Shown one piece after another: positions 18,316-27,885 of a stretch of 64,000 nucleotides of DNA. The stretch covers positions 1,116,001 to 1,180,000 of the forward strand of contig NZ_CP054923.1 in NCBI RefSeq assembly GCF_013364215.1, given 5' to 3'. The translations under genes were made by a program, and so were the position numbers. How positions within the stretch are numbered: the stretch's first letter is position 1; each line of letters begins with the position of its first letter. The notes beneath the pieces were generated by a model that saw only the letters and a list, made by a program, of their open reading frames with translations, did not search any database and was not told the DNA's origin. The DNA is from Verrucosispora sp. NA02020. GTDB taxonomy: Bacteria > Actinomycetota > Actinomycetes > Mycobacteriales > Micromonosporaceae.

Positions 18316-19346
18316 GCATGCCCACCCGGGCCACCGTTGCCCGACTCCGATCGCTACCCGTTATCGCCCCAGGTGCGGCTGCCCTGGCGATCATCGTCGT
18401 GGCGGTGTCACCGAATCCGTACCTGCACACCACGGTCGCCCGGATGCTGCCCCTCGCGCTGCTGGCGGTCAGCGTCGCGGTGGTCGCCGGGCACGCCGGC
18501 CTGCCCACCCTGGGCCACGTCGCCCCCTACGCCGCTGGCGCCTACCTCACCGCCCGCCTCGCTCTCGCCGGTATCGACCTCGCCGTCGTGCACCTGCTCT
18601 GCGCAGCCGTCATCGGTGCGGCCGTCGCGGGCCTGGCCGGGGCGGTACTGGTCCGCTATCGGGGCACCGTCTTCCTGATGCTGAGCCTCGCGGTCGCTGA
18701 GCTGACCGCGATCACCGCCGGGCAGTGGCGGACGGTCAGCGGCGGCACCGACGGCCTCGCCGGTATCCCCGCACCGCGCCTCCTCGCCGGCATGCCGCCG
18801 CTCGTCGGCGACCGCACGGTGCTGCTCTACACCGCCACGATCATGCTGGCCGTGACGGCTGCGGCCGGGTGGTCGCTGCGCGGCGATCGGCGGATGCTGT
18901 TCACCGCCGCCCGTGCCAACGAGAACCGGGCCCGCGCCAGCGGCCATCCCGTCTACGTCTACCTGTGGATGGTCCACACCGCCGCCGGGAGCCTGGCCGG
19001 CATCGCCGGAGCGCTACTGATCCACACCCATCGGTGGATCACCCCCGCCGATGTCGGATTTGGAACCGCAGCCCTGGCCCTGCTCGCCGTCGTCATCGGC
19101 GGCGCCCGATCCCTCACCGGGGCGGCGGTCGGTGTGGTGATCGTGCTCATCGTCCGTGACGTCGTGGCCGTGGAGGTTCCCGGGCACGCGCCGCTGCTGC
19201 TCGGCGCGTTGTTCGTCATCGCCGTGTACGCGCTGCCGGGCGGCTTGACCGCCCTAACTGCCCGCCTTAGCCGCCACCGTCTGTTCGCCACTCCGCATGA
19301 CGCGCCGCCCCCGGCCGCCGCGACGAGCGTCAGGAGCGCGCCGTGA
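18312..19346 (+). CDS. ABC transporter permease, LivM type
   Basis: This 344-residue second permease has multiple membrane segments and the family blocks G-H-A-G-L-P-T-L-G-H and A-N-E-N-R-A-R-A-S-G. The second matches the A-x-x-x-x-x-x-A-x-x-x-G coupling loop that contacts the ATPase. The ATG at 18312 overlaps the LivH stop, and the stop overlaps the next start. An earlier in-frame start at 17913 only shadows LivH. Confidence 0.9.
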   Translation: MSMPTRATVARLRSLPVIAPGAAALAIIVVAVSPNPYLHTTVARMLPLALLAVSVAVVAGHAGLPTLGHVAPYAAGAYLTARLALAGIDLAVVHLLCAAVIGAAVAGLAGAVLVRYRGTVFLMLSLAVAELTAITAGQWRTVSGGTDGLAGIPAPRLLAGMPPLVGDRTVLLYTATIMLAVTAAAGWSLRGDRRMLFTAARANENRARASGHPVYVYLWMVHTAAGSLAGIAGALLIHTHRWITPADVGFGTAALALLAVVIGGARSLTGAAVGVVIVLIVRDVVAVEVPGHAPLLLGALFVIAVYALPGGLTALTARLSRHRLFATPHDAPPPAAATSVRSAP

Positions 19347-20146
19347 GGATCATCCACCGCGTCGAGCCGGACCGGCCGCCCGCACCGCGCAGCCGCCGCG
19401 ATCCCGACCACGCCCACGGCAACGGCCTGGTCGCCACCGGTCTACGCCACGCCTACGGTCCGCTCACCGCCCTGCACCTCGACACGTTCGCTATCGCCCC
19501 GGGTGACCGACACGCAGTCATCGGACCCAACGGGTCCGGTAAGTCCACCCTGCTGGGCGTGCTGGCCGGCGCCCTCCGCGCCCAGGCAGGTCAGCTCACC
19601 TACAACGGTCAGTTGGTGACCCGCCACGGCGCTGAATGGCGGGCGCGAGCCGGTATCGGTCGCACCTTCCAACACCCCCTGGTGTGGCCCGATCTCACCT
19701 GCCTCGACTGCGTCCGGGTCGGCGGCTGGCAGCATCGCCGCAACCCGGACCGCACGCCGCTGGAGGTGCTGCGCCTGGTGGGTCTGGCCGACTACGCCCA
19801 CCAGCCCGCCAGCGCCCTGTCACACGGGCACCGGCGGATGCTCGACCTGGCCGTCACCCTGGCCGGCCAACCCCGGGTCCTGCTACTCGACGAACCCGCG
19901 GCCGGCCTCACCGACACCGACACCGACACCAGCCGCCTTCTCGACGTCCTCCAGGGGCTGCCCAGCTGGATGGCGGTGGTGCTGGTCGAGCACCACATGG
20001 GCGTGGTCGCCGCGTTCGCTGACTGGATCACCGTTCTGCACCAGGGCCGCCGGCACACCGACGGCCCCGCCGACACCGTGCGTGCCGACCCAGGCGTCGC
20101 CGCTCTCTACCTCGGCACCGGAGGTAGCGATGCTGCGCATCCGTGA
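19343..20146 (+). CDS. ABC transporter ATP-binding protein, LivG type
   Basis: This is a 267-residue ATPase with Walker A G-P-N-G-S-G-K-S-T and Walker B V-L-L-L-D-E-P-A-A-G-L. The signature loop reads L-S-H-G-H-R-R instead of L-S-x-G-Q, a common LivG variation. The N-terminal 35 residues are an extra basic extension. It is translationally coupled to LivM by an overlapping GTGA. Confidence 0.9.
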   Translation: MRIIHRVEPDRPPAPRSRRDPDHAHGNGLVATGLRHAYGPLTALHLDTFAIAPGDRHAVIGPNGSGKSTLLGVLAGALRAQAGQLTYNGQLVTRHGAEWRARAGIGRTFQHPLVWPDLTCLDCVRVGGWQHRRNPDRTPLEVLRLVGLADYAHQPASALSHGHRRMLDLAVTLAGQPRVLLLDEPAAGLTDTDTDTSRLLDVLQGLPSWMAVVLVEHHMGVVAAFADWITVLHQGRRHTDGPADTVRADPGVAALYLGTGGSDAAHP

Positions 20147-20867
20147 CCTGACCGTCGCCTACCCCCACGGCGCCCCAGTCCTGCACCACGTCACGCTCAA
20201 CCTCGACAGCGCCGGTGTGCACGCAGTGGTAGGCCCCAACGGAGCCGGCAAAACCACCCTGCTGCACACCCTCGCCGGCCACCTCCACCCCAGCGGCGGC
20301 ACCATCCACCTCGACGGCCACGACGTGACCGGCTGGCACCCCACCGCAGCCGCCCGGGCCGGCGTCGCACTCGCCCCTCAGGGCCGCAGGCTGTGGCCGT
20401 CGTTGACCGTCGTCGAGCACCTCGCCCTCGCGCGGCCCGTCGCAGGCCGCGACGAAGCGTGGACTGTCGAGGAACTCCTCGACACGTTTCCCCAGCTCGC
20501 CGACCGCATGCAGCACCGCACCAGCCAGCTCTCCGGCGGCGAGCAACAGATGCTCACCATCGCCCGCGCGCTCCGCACCGCACCGCGTCTCCTGCTGGCC
20601 GACGAACCCACCGAGGGCCTCGCCCCCATCGTGGCCGACCAGATCACCACCCTGCTGCGGACCCTGCCCGACCGGGGCGTGACCGTCCTCGCCGCGCTCC
20701 CACACGCCGGCGTGGCCGCGATGATCGCCGACACCATGCACGTCATCGCCTCCGGGCAGCTCCTCGGCCACACCGACACCCACGCCGTGGCCACCGATGT
20801 GATGCGCCGACACCTCACCCTCACCCATCTCGGCGACGAGCCCGGGAGCCCGACCAATGACCTCTGA
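20130..20867 (+). CDS. ABC transporter ATP-binding protein, LivF type
   Basis: This 245-residue ATPase has Walker A G-P-N-G-A-G-K-T-T, signature L-S-G-G-E-Q-Q-M-L and Walker B L-L-L-A-D-E-P-T-E-G-L. The start is the ATG at 20130, which has GGAGG 5 nt upstream and yields the normal LivF N-terminus. The longer frame from 20082 shadows LivG. It overlaps LivG by 17 nt and completes the five-gene transporter. Confidence 0.9.
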   Translation: MLRIRDLTVAYPHGAPVLHHVTLNLDSAGVHAVVGPNGAGKTTLLHTLAGHLHPSGGTIHLDGHDVTGWHPTAAARAGVALAPQGRRLWPSLTVVEHLALARPVAGRDEAWTVEELLDTFPQLADRMQHRTSQLSGGEQQMLTIARALRTAPRLLLADEPTEGLAPIVADQITTLLRTLPDRGVTVLAALPHAGVAAMIADTMHVIASGQLLGHTDTHAVATDVMRRHLTLTHLGDEPGSPTNDL

Positions 20868-21870
20868 GACCGTCATGCGCGGCGCTGCCCCGACACCCCG
20901 GCCACCCGGCGTACGAAGTACGGCGGTGCTGGGAGCAGGTGTGCTTCTGACCGCCACCGTTCTGGCGGTATCGCCTGTCCCAGCGGCGCCTGCCATCGCC
21001 CCGCAACCGTGCGCGATGTCGGCGTCACCACAGCCTGACCTGGCCACCGCCGCCGCCCGCCACGGCTCGCTGGCCGTCACCCGACTGGTCTACCCACAGC
21101 CGGCCCGACACGCCCTGCGGAACCTCGCCGCCACCATCGCCACCAGCCCCTGCGACACGGCATCGGGCCGCTACGACCTCATCCGCTACCAGCAATGGCG
21201 GAGTGAGTCCTCCCCGGGGGAGCCGGAAACGCTGCAAGAAGTCGTGCGATGGAACACCGGTGACCTCTCCGGCGCGCAACTCGCCACCCGACACCCACCC
21301 GGCCCCGCACCCATGACGAAACACTGGTGGGATCCAGGCCAGATCCCCTCCGACATCCCGGTCAATCCCATCCTCGACCCACGGCAACCGTTCGTCATCA
21401 TCGATCGGCTACGCCACGACAACGACCGTGACTACACCGCCGCCGACGCCGTGCAAGCCATCGCAGAACTCGTGTCCTGGCACAACGCGCGCCGCGACGA
21501 GCGGGCGACGGTCCTCACCACTCTGGCCCAGTACGACCAACTCGTCTTCTACCCGCGGGTGTCCGACCGCGCCGGACGTGTCGGCGTCGCCATCGCCGCC
21601 ACCGACAGCGACGACAGTCAGCGCCGGGTGCTCGTCGTCGACCCCGTCACCGGCGACGTCCTCGCCTACGAAACCGCCCGCCCCGACGAGATCGGCGCCT
21701 GGCGACCCACCAGCTACCTACTCGTCATGGGCCGCACGCGCGTCGACGCCCGCTGGTGGGAGCAACCCGGCCCACCGCCCCCGGCCCGACTTCACCCGCA
21801 GCGCGCGCGAATCGACCTGTCCCTGTTCGCCACACCCTGTTTACCCATGCCCGAAGGAGACTCCCGATGA
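20857..21870 (+). CDS. Membrane-anchored or secreted protein of unknown function
   Basis: This 337-residue protein has one hydrophobic segment at about residues 22-45 followed by an extracytoplasmic domain. Q-W-R-S-E-S-S-P, the E-V-V-R-W-N strand and the C-terminal block S-Y-L-L-V-M-G-R-T-R-V-D-A-R-W-W loosely resemble the actinobacterial CU044_5270-type proteins, but I would not assign a function. It starts inside the LivF 3' end and overlaps the next gene by ATGA, so it belongs to the transporter operon. It might sense or sequester the exported product. That is speculation. Confidence 0.65.
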   Translation: MTSETVMRGAAPTPRPPGVRSTAVLGAGVLLTATVLAVSPVPAAPAIAPQPCAMSASPQPDLATAAARHGSLAVTRLVYPQPARHALRNLAATIATSPCDTASGRYDLIRYQQWRSESSPGEPETLQEVVRWNTGDLSGAQLATRHPPGPAPMTKHWWDPGQIPSDIPVNPILDPRQPFVIIDRLRHDNDRDYTAADAVQAIAELVSWHNARRDERATVLTTLAQYDQLVFYPRVSDRAGRVGVAIAATDSDDSQRRVLVVDPVTGDVLAYETARPDEIGAWRPTSYLLVMGRTRVDARWWEQPGPPPPARLHPQRARIDLSLFATPCLPMPEGDSR

Positions 21871-22652
21871 CCACGACGACCTACCAGTTCCGCAACAACC
21901 CGCAGCAACTCGGCCCCCTGCAACAGGTCCTCGACCCCATCACCCGCCACGACCTCGCCAAAATCCCCATCCGGCCCGGGCGGCGGGCCCTGGACATCGG
22001 TGCTGGCGCAGGCTCCATCACCCGACACCTCGCCGACACGGTCGGCCCGACCGGCACGGTCCTCGCCGTCGACCGCGACACCGACCTCCTCGACCCCACC
22101 GCCGTCATCGAGGTATACCAACGGGACCTGCGCAACGGCCTCGACCTCCCGATCGCGCCCGGCAGCATCGACCTCGTCCACAGCCGCTGCGTCCTGGAAC
22201 ACCTCGCCAACCGCGCCGACCTCCTGACACCGATGACCACACTGCTGCGGCCCGGAGGGTGGCTGCTGCTCGGCGAGATCGTCTATAGCCGCGCCCTGAT
22301 CCACCACGCCCCCACCGGCGACGACAACCACCTGATCTACCGGGTCATCCACGCCATCCTCGACACCCTCGCCACCGGCGGCACCGACCTGGACTGGGGC
22401 AACAACACCCACAGCCACCTGCTCGACCTGAAGATGACACACGTACACAGCCGTACCCGCGCCGACACATGGACCGGCGGCGGCCCCGGCTGCCAACTGC
22501 TGGCCGACAACGCCCGCCAACTCCACGACCGACTCCTGCACGCCGACCTCGACGACGCCGACCTGTGCCGCTTCAGCGAACTGATGGCCGACCCCACAGT
22601 GGCCCTACGCGGCTACCAGTACACCTCCACCCTCGCCCAGAAGCCCGAATGA
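21867..22652 (+). CDS. Class I SAM-dependent methyltransferase
   Basis: This 261-residue protein has motif I A-L-D-I-G-A-G-A-G-S-I, motif II V-L-A-V-D-R-D and a motif IV region with V-H-S-R-C-V-L-E-H-L. That combination fits a small-molecule or peptide methyltransferase of the UbiE/Methyltransf_25 group. I chose the ATG at 21867 because AAGGAGA precedes it and it overlaps the previous stop. It is the last gene of the 12.8-22.7 kb operon. Its link to the lanthipeptide locus is inferred from the reconstructed gene order. Confidence 0.85.
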   Translation: MTTTTYQFRNNPQQLGPLQQVLDPITRHDLAKIPIRPGRRALDIGAGAGSITRHLADTVGPTGTVLAVDRDTDLLDPTAVIEVYQRDLRNGLDLPIAPGSIDLVHSRCVLEHLANRADLLTPMTTLLRPGGWLLLGEIVYSRALIHHAPTGDDNHLIYRVIHAILDTLATGGTDLDWGNNTHSHLLDLKMTHVHSRTRADTWTGGGPGCQLLADNARQLHDRLLHADLDDADLCRFSELMADPTVALRGYQYTSTLAQKPE

Positions 22653-23165
22653 CCCAGAAGCGACGGGCGGCACGACCGAAGACCACGAGGTAGCCGCCAT
22701 CCCAGCGACTGCCTGGCATCACTCGCGATCTCCGGGAGACCGCGTGACGACTATGTCGCTGCCCGCGCGCCCTGAACCCGTGCACAGGCTGCTCGACTGG
22801 CCATCTCCCCAGTCCTAGACCAGGCGCGTCTCAGCTGGTTGACCCTTCGCTGACATTGACGCCTGCCCATTCTCCGACCACCCGTCTGCATCGACGGGCA
22901 GACGTCGGCACGACCCATTCGAAAGGGATCGACCTTCCGTGCTCCCGCACTTCGCGGTCGTCGGGATGATCGCGCTGCACCTGCATCTCGTCGGCCAGCC
23001 CACCACCACGCCCGACACCCCTGCCGGCGTCGGTGACCTCGTGGCGACGGCCCGATCGGTGGACCTGGTCTGTGTGCGCTGCATCCTGCGGGGCCTCGCA
23101 CCGCTGGTTCCGGCACGCCCGTGATGCCCTCCGCCCGTTCGACACCCGTTGAGGACCACCGCAGG
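22653..23165. other. Spacer with no confident gene
   Basis: About 500 bp follow the operon. A GTG at 22939, with an AAGGG some 15 nt upstream, opens a 61-codon frame to 23124, but its sequence matches nothing I know and I do not call it. No hairpin terminator stands out. Confidence 0.4.
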
Positions 23166-24187
23166 ATGCCCACGCCCATGCCGCCTGTCGGTACGCCCTA
23201 CCACCGGTTGACCATACGGATCCCCTGGTGGAGGACGCTGCTGACGCTGTCTGCCGCGCTGATCGCCACCCAGATCGCGCCGATCCCCGCCACCCTGATC
23301 AGCCGACGACTGCCGCCCGAGGGGCTACCGATCCTCGGCGACCTCACACCACTGGTCCTCTCAATCGTGGCGATCGCCTGCATCCTGCCGGCGACCCTGC
23401 TGATCGTCCGCGTGGGGAAGGCCGACGTATCGGCACACTGGCCGGCGTCACCGGCCGCCTGTCCCGGCGGTTGCTGGCCCTGTACGGCGCACTCGCGGCG
23501 ATGTGCCTGGCGATGACGGCGGTCATCGGCACCACCGTCATGCTCGCCGTGGCCGTCACCACCGCCGGCCCACCCGAACAGTCCGGCACCCTGACGCTGA
23601 ACGGCATCGGTGAGCGCCTCACCGTGCTGCCGATCCTGCTGTGCCTCATCGTGGTCCAGACCGCAGCCGAGGAAGTCGTCACCCGCGGCGTGATCCTCCA
23701 GGCCGTCGGCCGCTTCACCCGCTCCCCGTGGCCCGCCGTCCTCGTCCAAGCGGCTGTCTTCACCGCCCTGCACGGCGCCGGTGAGGTGTCAGGAATGGTG
23801 GGCGTGCTGGTGGTCGGGGTCGCGCTCGGCTGGATCACGGTCCGCACCGGCGGCCTGGCAGCCGCCATCGCCTTTCACATCGTTGTCAACAGCCTGGCCG
23901 CACTCACGGCTGTGGTCTACGGGGCTACGAGCCCCACCGACAACGCCGCCACCGGGTCCTGGCCCCAAGCCCTCATCCTCGGCGGCACCACCACCGGCTA
24001 TGTCCTGCTCGTCAACCTGCTGATCCGGCCATTGGGCGTCACCACCACCGTCCGCGATCTCGTCTTACGGCAAGCCAGCGACACGGCCCGGATCAGCGCG
24101 GCCGTACCGAAAGCCGTTCCCCGCTATCCCTCTGCTAGCCCCTCGTTCGAGTCTCTCCACGATCAGGAAGCGCACACCCCCTCATGA
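23166..24187 (+). pseudogene. CPBP-family intramembrane metalloprotease, frameshifted
   Basis: The N-terminal membrane part, P-W-W-R-T-L-L-T-L-S-A-A-L-I, is read in one frame to about 23425. The rest continues in another frame from about I-G-T-L-A-G-V-T-G-R-L to 24187. The conserved CPBP (Abi/Rce1) motifs are in the second part: E-E-V-V-T-R-G, F-T-A-L-H and F-H-I-V-V-N. Both parts look under protein-coding constraint, so one indel between 23420 and 23440 splits a gene of about 340 codons. It could be a real pseudogene or a sequencing error. The 3' end overlaps the next gene by ATGA. Confidence 0.65.
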
Positions 24188-24966
24188 TCGAGTATCTGCG
24201 CCTGTCTGGCGCGGCGGTCCACACCCCGGTCTACCGATACCGGCACCCCGTCACTGGCCGTCGGGTCACGCTGGTCGCCGCCATGCACGTCGGTACGCCC
24301 GCCTACTTCTCCGGCCTGCTCGACACGATCAGCGACGTCGAAGACGGCGGGGCGGTGGTGCACTCCGAGTTCATTCGGTCGCAGCCCATCCCGCCGGACG
24401 TCGCCGAGGAGGAGAGACGGGTGTTGGAGGCGATGAAGGGTGGCGGGCAGTGTGAGGATCGCGCTATCGCCACGTTGGGGTGGGTGCATCAGCGTGAGGC
24501 GTTCGGTGACATCCCGCCGTCCTGGCAGGAACACGACCTCGACCCGCTGCAGATCATCCGCCTCGCGGGACCGACCGTGATCGGCGCCCAGGTCGCCCAA
24601 CACCACCGCCGCTTTGCGTGGGCCACCGACGACTGGCAGATCCGCACACCGCGAGCAGCCGCACTGTTCGCCCTTCAGGCCGCGATCGGACTCCGCATCG
24701 GCGCGTCACGAGGCACCAAGAAGATCCCTTATACGCCAGGCGACGAGATCCTCATCGACGCCCGCGACCGCGCCGCACTGCAAGGCATCGACTCCACCGA
24801 CCGTGACGTCGTCATGATCTGGGGCGCTGTCCACGTCCGCGGCATCGACACCGGCCTCCAAGCCCGCGGCTTCACCCACATCGCCGACCCCGAATGGCGC
24901 ACCGTCGCCGTCCTGCCCACCATCAGCACCGCACTGTGGCGGCTGATCCGCCGCGGCACGCCGTGA
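24184..24966 (+). CDS. TraB/TIKI-like family protein
   Basis: The 260-residue protein has V-A-A-M-H-V-G near residue 33, V-V-H-S-E near residue 57 and the C-terminal strand V-V-M-I-W-G-A-V-H-V-R-G-I near 225. The spacing of the His and Glu positions and the second HxxGI-like block resemble the TraB/PrgY/TIKI fold, a putative metalloprotease. The similarity is weak and activity is not shown. It overlaps the frameshifted CPBP gene and may form an accessory membrane-protease pair with it. Confidence 0.5.
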   Translation: MIEYLRLSGAAVHTPVYRYRHPVTGRRVTLVAAMHVGTPAYFSGLLDTISDVEDGGAVVHSEFIRSQPIPPDVAEEERRVLEAMKGGGQCEDRAIATLGWVHQREAFGDIPPSWQEHDLDPLQIIRLAGPTVIGAQVAQHHRRFAWATDDWQIRTPRAAALFALQAAIGLRIGASRGTKKIPYTPGDEILIDARDRAALQGIDSTDRDVVMIWGAVHVRGIDTGLQARGFTHIADPEWRTVAVLPTISTALWRLIRRGTP

Positions 24967-25196
24967 CCGGAGATGTCCGCACCATTCGCCTAGCGCACCT
25001 GATCGCGGTCATCGCGTTCGTACACACGCCGATCTCGCTGATCGCCATCTGCGGCACCTACCTGGTGACCGCCTTGGCCCTGCGTAGGGGCCTTGCTGCA
25101 CTCAGCCCGCCGACAACAAGGTCAGAACCCCATCACGGCGCGTGCTTGGTTGATTGCATTAAGCTCCCATCAACGAAGCCGACGAGGGAGGTCCCG

Positions 25197-25697
25197 GTGA
25201 AGCAGCACACCGCAGACGGTGCCATGCTCGGAACCGGCAACTGGTCGCTCGTACCTCCGGGTAGCGACGACTTCGAGGTCTACGGAGGGGCAGCAACGGT
25301 TCAGCGAGCGCGGGAGTGGGCGTTCAAGTACCAGCTTCTGCTGTATCGCGGTCCGGCTCAGGCGTGCGTGCATGGGTTGTACCGCATGGACGTCTGCACC
25401 TTCTCGGCCTGCACATCAGTCGGGATGGACCACACCCAGATCTGGGTGCAGCACGACGGCCGCACCGCGTTCCTGCTGACCCACCCGTACGCCGAAGACA
25501 TCCCGGATAAGCTGCGGGTCTACGCCGAAATGCACGGCCTCAGTATCCGCTCGAATCCGTTCGACGGCTGGTACGGCCATGGCACCCTTCCGATCCGGTT
25601 GACGATCCCGCCTGACTGGCCGCTGTGGCCCATCGAACGAGACTCAGTCCTGCTGCTGCACACGCAGCCGGTGGAGTGGCCGGAGAGCTACGAGTAG
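25197..25697 (+). CDS. Hypothetical protein
   Basis: This 166-residue protein starts at the GTG at 25197, supported by GAGGGAGG 6 nt upstream. The frame stays open back to a GTG at 24963 that overlaps the TraB-like stop. From there the product would be 244 residues with a membrane segment near its N-terminus, so two forms are possible. The protein is rich in Trp, Tyr and His, with Q-I-W-V-Q-H-D-G-R and P-D-W-P-L-W-P. I do not recognise the family. Confidence 0.6.
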   Translation: MKQHTADGAMLGTGNWSLVPPGSDDFEVYGGAATVQRAREWAFKYQLLLYRGPAQACVHGLYRMDVCTFSACTSVGMDHTQIWVQHDGRTAFLLTHPYAEDIPDKLRVYAEMHGLSIRSNPFDGWYGHGTLPIRLTIPPDWPLWPIERDSVLLLHTQPVEWPESYE

Positions 25698-25841
25698 CGG
25701 CACCGAGCGACACCACCAAGCCGCACCGCTCTGGCCAGCGCTGCCGCCGACTACGACGTCCGACTGCTGTCAGCGCGAATGTTGGATCCCCATCAGTGGC
25801 GCCCAGCATCATGGGTGGGCGCGGCCGCTAAGGAGGCCCCA

Positions 25842-27029
25842 GTGGCAGAAGCTGTGCGGCACATCCGACTACAGATCGATCTAAACCTCAGCAGGGCGGA
25901 TCTGGGGCACCCCGACCGGCCGGGGCTGTGGCAGGAGCTTCGGTCGCGGACAATCCACGCCGGTGAGCTGCGGTGCATGGGAGCCTGCTACACGAAAGAC
26001 CCGGACTGCCCAGAGTGGATGTACCTCAAGGGAAAGCCGGACGGCACCGGCTTTCGTCAGGCCGTACACCTCAACCGATCCGCCGCCAGGAACCACCCCG
26101 ACGCCATCGAGACTGACAAGCACAAGGCCCTGAAGGAGCGCGTCGCAACCGTCTCCGAGCGGGCAGGCTTCTCCGTCGAGGTAGAGGCCCGCTCGACTTC
26201 CGGCAAGCGGGTCACCGACGTGCTCGTGCGTGGCGAGGGTGGACTGCTGCTCGGGCACGAGCTCCAAGTATCAAAGCTGTCCATCCCGACCATCAAGAAG
26301 CGCGTCAGGATCGCCCGTGGGGACGGCTTGATGCCGATGTGGACGACCGACAACCCTGCTGTGCAGATCGAGCACCGTGTTGCCTGGGCGACGATCCCGC
26401 CGACCAACGCGGGCTGGGTTCGAACCGGCAACGAGCTGCTCGTGTCCGGTGGTGCCCGCGACGCTGACATCGACCGGTGCGGCCGCCGTGAAGCGTACTG
26501 CCCAGTCACTCGGAAGCGGCCTTGCGGCAAGCTGCACGTCTACCTTCTAGCAACCCGTGGTCTCAACCTCGATGACCTCGTCGTCGGGGCAGCTGCGGGC
26601 GCCTGGCGGTCACTCGAAGAGACTGACTCGCGCGGCCGGCCCATGTACTACTGGGTGACGGCCGACGACATGGAGCGGTACCTGAACGACCGCGAAGGGC
26701 GAAGGCCGGTCCCGAACATCGAGCTGGACCCGGATCCTGGCACCAGCGGGACGATGGTGCCCCGAGAATTGGAACTCGACTGCAACTACGGCGTCGACAC
26801 CGGATACCGTCGCCCCCCGACACTGCCCCGTGATCGCCCCGGGCCGGTAGTGATCGACCTGGGGAATTCCGGCGTCAAGCCGACAGTCAGCCTGGTCTGG
26901 ACGCACCATGCGACTGGCGAACTACAGCCATGTCGAATCTGTCAAAAGGGTGCAATCATGCGGGACGAGAACGGCCACCCTTGTCACAAGGTTTGCGCAG
27001 AGGAGGAAGTGGCGAAGCAGGGCCGTTGA
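25842..27029 (+). CDS. CoiA-like nuclease-fold protein with C-terminal zinc motif
   Basis: This 395-residue protein starts at the GTG at 25842, preceded by AGGAGG. The block T-D-V-L-V-R near residue 128, followed by L-L-L-G-H-E-L-Q-V-S-K-L-S and K-K-R-V-R-I-A, resembles the restriction-endonuclease core of the competence protein CoiA family (D, then E-x-Q-x-S, then R). An M-W-T-T-D-N segment follows, as in those proteins. A C-terminal C-R-I-C...H-P-C-H-K-V-C cluster can bind zinc. Separate Cys pairs occur near the N-terminus and centre. A DNA-processing or defence role is plausible but unproven. Confidence 0.55.
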   Translation: MAEAVRHIRLQIDLNLSRADLGHPDRPGLWQELRSRTIHAGELRCMGACYTKDPDCPEWMYLKGKPDGTGFRQAVHLNRSAARNHPDAIETDKHKALKERVATVSERAGFSVEVEARSTSGKRVTDVLVRGEGGLLLGHELQVSKLSIPTIKKRVRIARGDGLMPMWTTDNPAVQIEHRVAWATIPPTNAGWVRTGNELLVSGGARDADIDRCGRREAYCPVTRKRPCGKLHVYLLATRGLNLDDLVVGAAAGAWRSLEETDSRGRPMYYWVTADDMERYLNDREGRRPVPNIELDPDPGTSGTMVPRELELDCNYGVDTGYRRPPTLPRDRPGPVVIDLGNSGVKPTVSLVWTHHATGELQPCRICQKGAIMRDENGHPCHKVCAEEEVAKQGR

Positions 27030-27096
27030 CCAACCCAGGAGTAGCGGAGCGCCCGCTGAGTAGGACCCGCAGGCGCACGCCTGGGCTGTGCGGCGC

Positions 27097-27429
27097 TTAC
27101 TGCTGAGGCGGGTACGGGCCGGGAGGCGGCTGCGGCACCACCGTAGTGGTGGAGCGGCTCTTGCTCTGGGCGAACCACCAGTGGATCGGCCAGATCAGCC
27201 ACATGATTCCGCAGGTGAAGAACCCGCCGATGGCGTACAAGAGGTGCATCCAGCCAGGGATGCCGCCCGACGCGACGGTGGTCTGCTGGTAGCCCATCGG
27301 TGGCGGGTAGCCGTGCGGCGGCGGGTACGGGCCGGGGGGTGGGTACTGGCCAGCCGAGGGCGGCGGGTAGGTGCCGGGCTGCTCGGGAAAGGTCGGCGGT
27401 TGCCGCAAGGTCGGGTCGTCGGGATGCAT
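27097..27429 (-). CDS. Small proline-rich membrane protein
   Basis: This 110-residue protein has a Pro/Tyr/Gly-rich cytoplasmic N-terminus with repeated Y-P-P-P units up to about residue 45. One or two hydrophobic segments follow, around H-L-L-Y-A-I-G-G-F-F-T-C-G-I-M-W-L-I-W-P, and the tail is Pro-rich. Such proteins are common in actinomycetes and of unknown function. It is convergent with the CoiA-like gene. Confidence 0.7.
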   Translation of the reverse strand: MHPDDPTLRQPPTFPEQPGTYPPPSAGQYPPPGPYPPPHGYPPPMGYQQTTVASGGIPGWMHLLYAIGGFFTCGIMWLIWPIHWWFAQSKSRSTTTVVPQPPPGPYPPQQ

Positions 27430-27438
27430 CGAGACAGG

Positions 27439-27759
27439 CTATCGCCGAAGGTCCATGTCGGAGGGACGGCTACTCGGGCAGAAGATAGCCCGTCGACCGG
27501 ACCGGTCGGCGGGCTCCTTGGCGCTCCGGCGGGCGTTACCGGTTGGCGAGGTGGTGCGTTCGGCTGCGGTGGTCTGCATCAGCGGCGACGGGTACGGGCG
27601 CATGAAGCTGACCCGGGTGGCCTGGTGGGGCAGCGCCATGACGTGCCCCAGTTCGTGAGCGATCAGCCACCGGCGGGCGGTGGCGTCGTAGCCGAGGCTG
27701 CAAGCCTTCGTCAGATCGAGGTTGATGGTGGTGGTCCGGGACCTGATCCGGGGACGCTA
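27439..27759 (-). pseudogene. Remnant of a matrixin/snapalysin-like zinc metalloprotease
   Basis: On the minus strand the frame reads T-T-I-N-L-D-L-T-K-A-C-S, then W-L-I-A-H-E-L-G-H-V-M-A-L-P-H. The HExxHxxxxxH-type zinc site codons lie around 27626-27662. The frame is closed by a TAG just upstream (near 27760) with no start codon or signal peptide, so only the active-site and tail segment remains. Confidence 0.6.
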
Positions 27760-27885
27760 CGGCCGCACCATCGACAGCTGCCGATCTTGCGTTGTCGGTG
27801 GGTGTGTCGTACGCCGTGCACACCATGGCCTGGCCGGGGCAGGATAGATCCATGCCCGAGGTGCCTGACTACGGTTGCCCACCTG

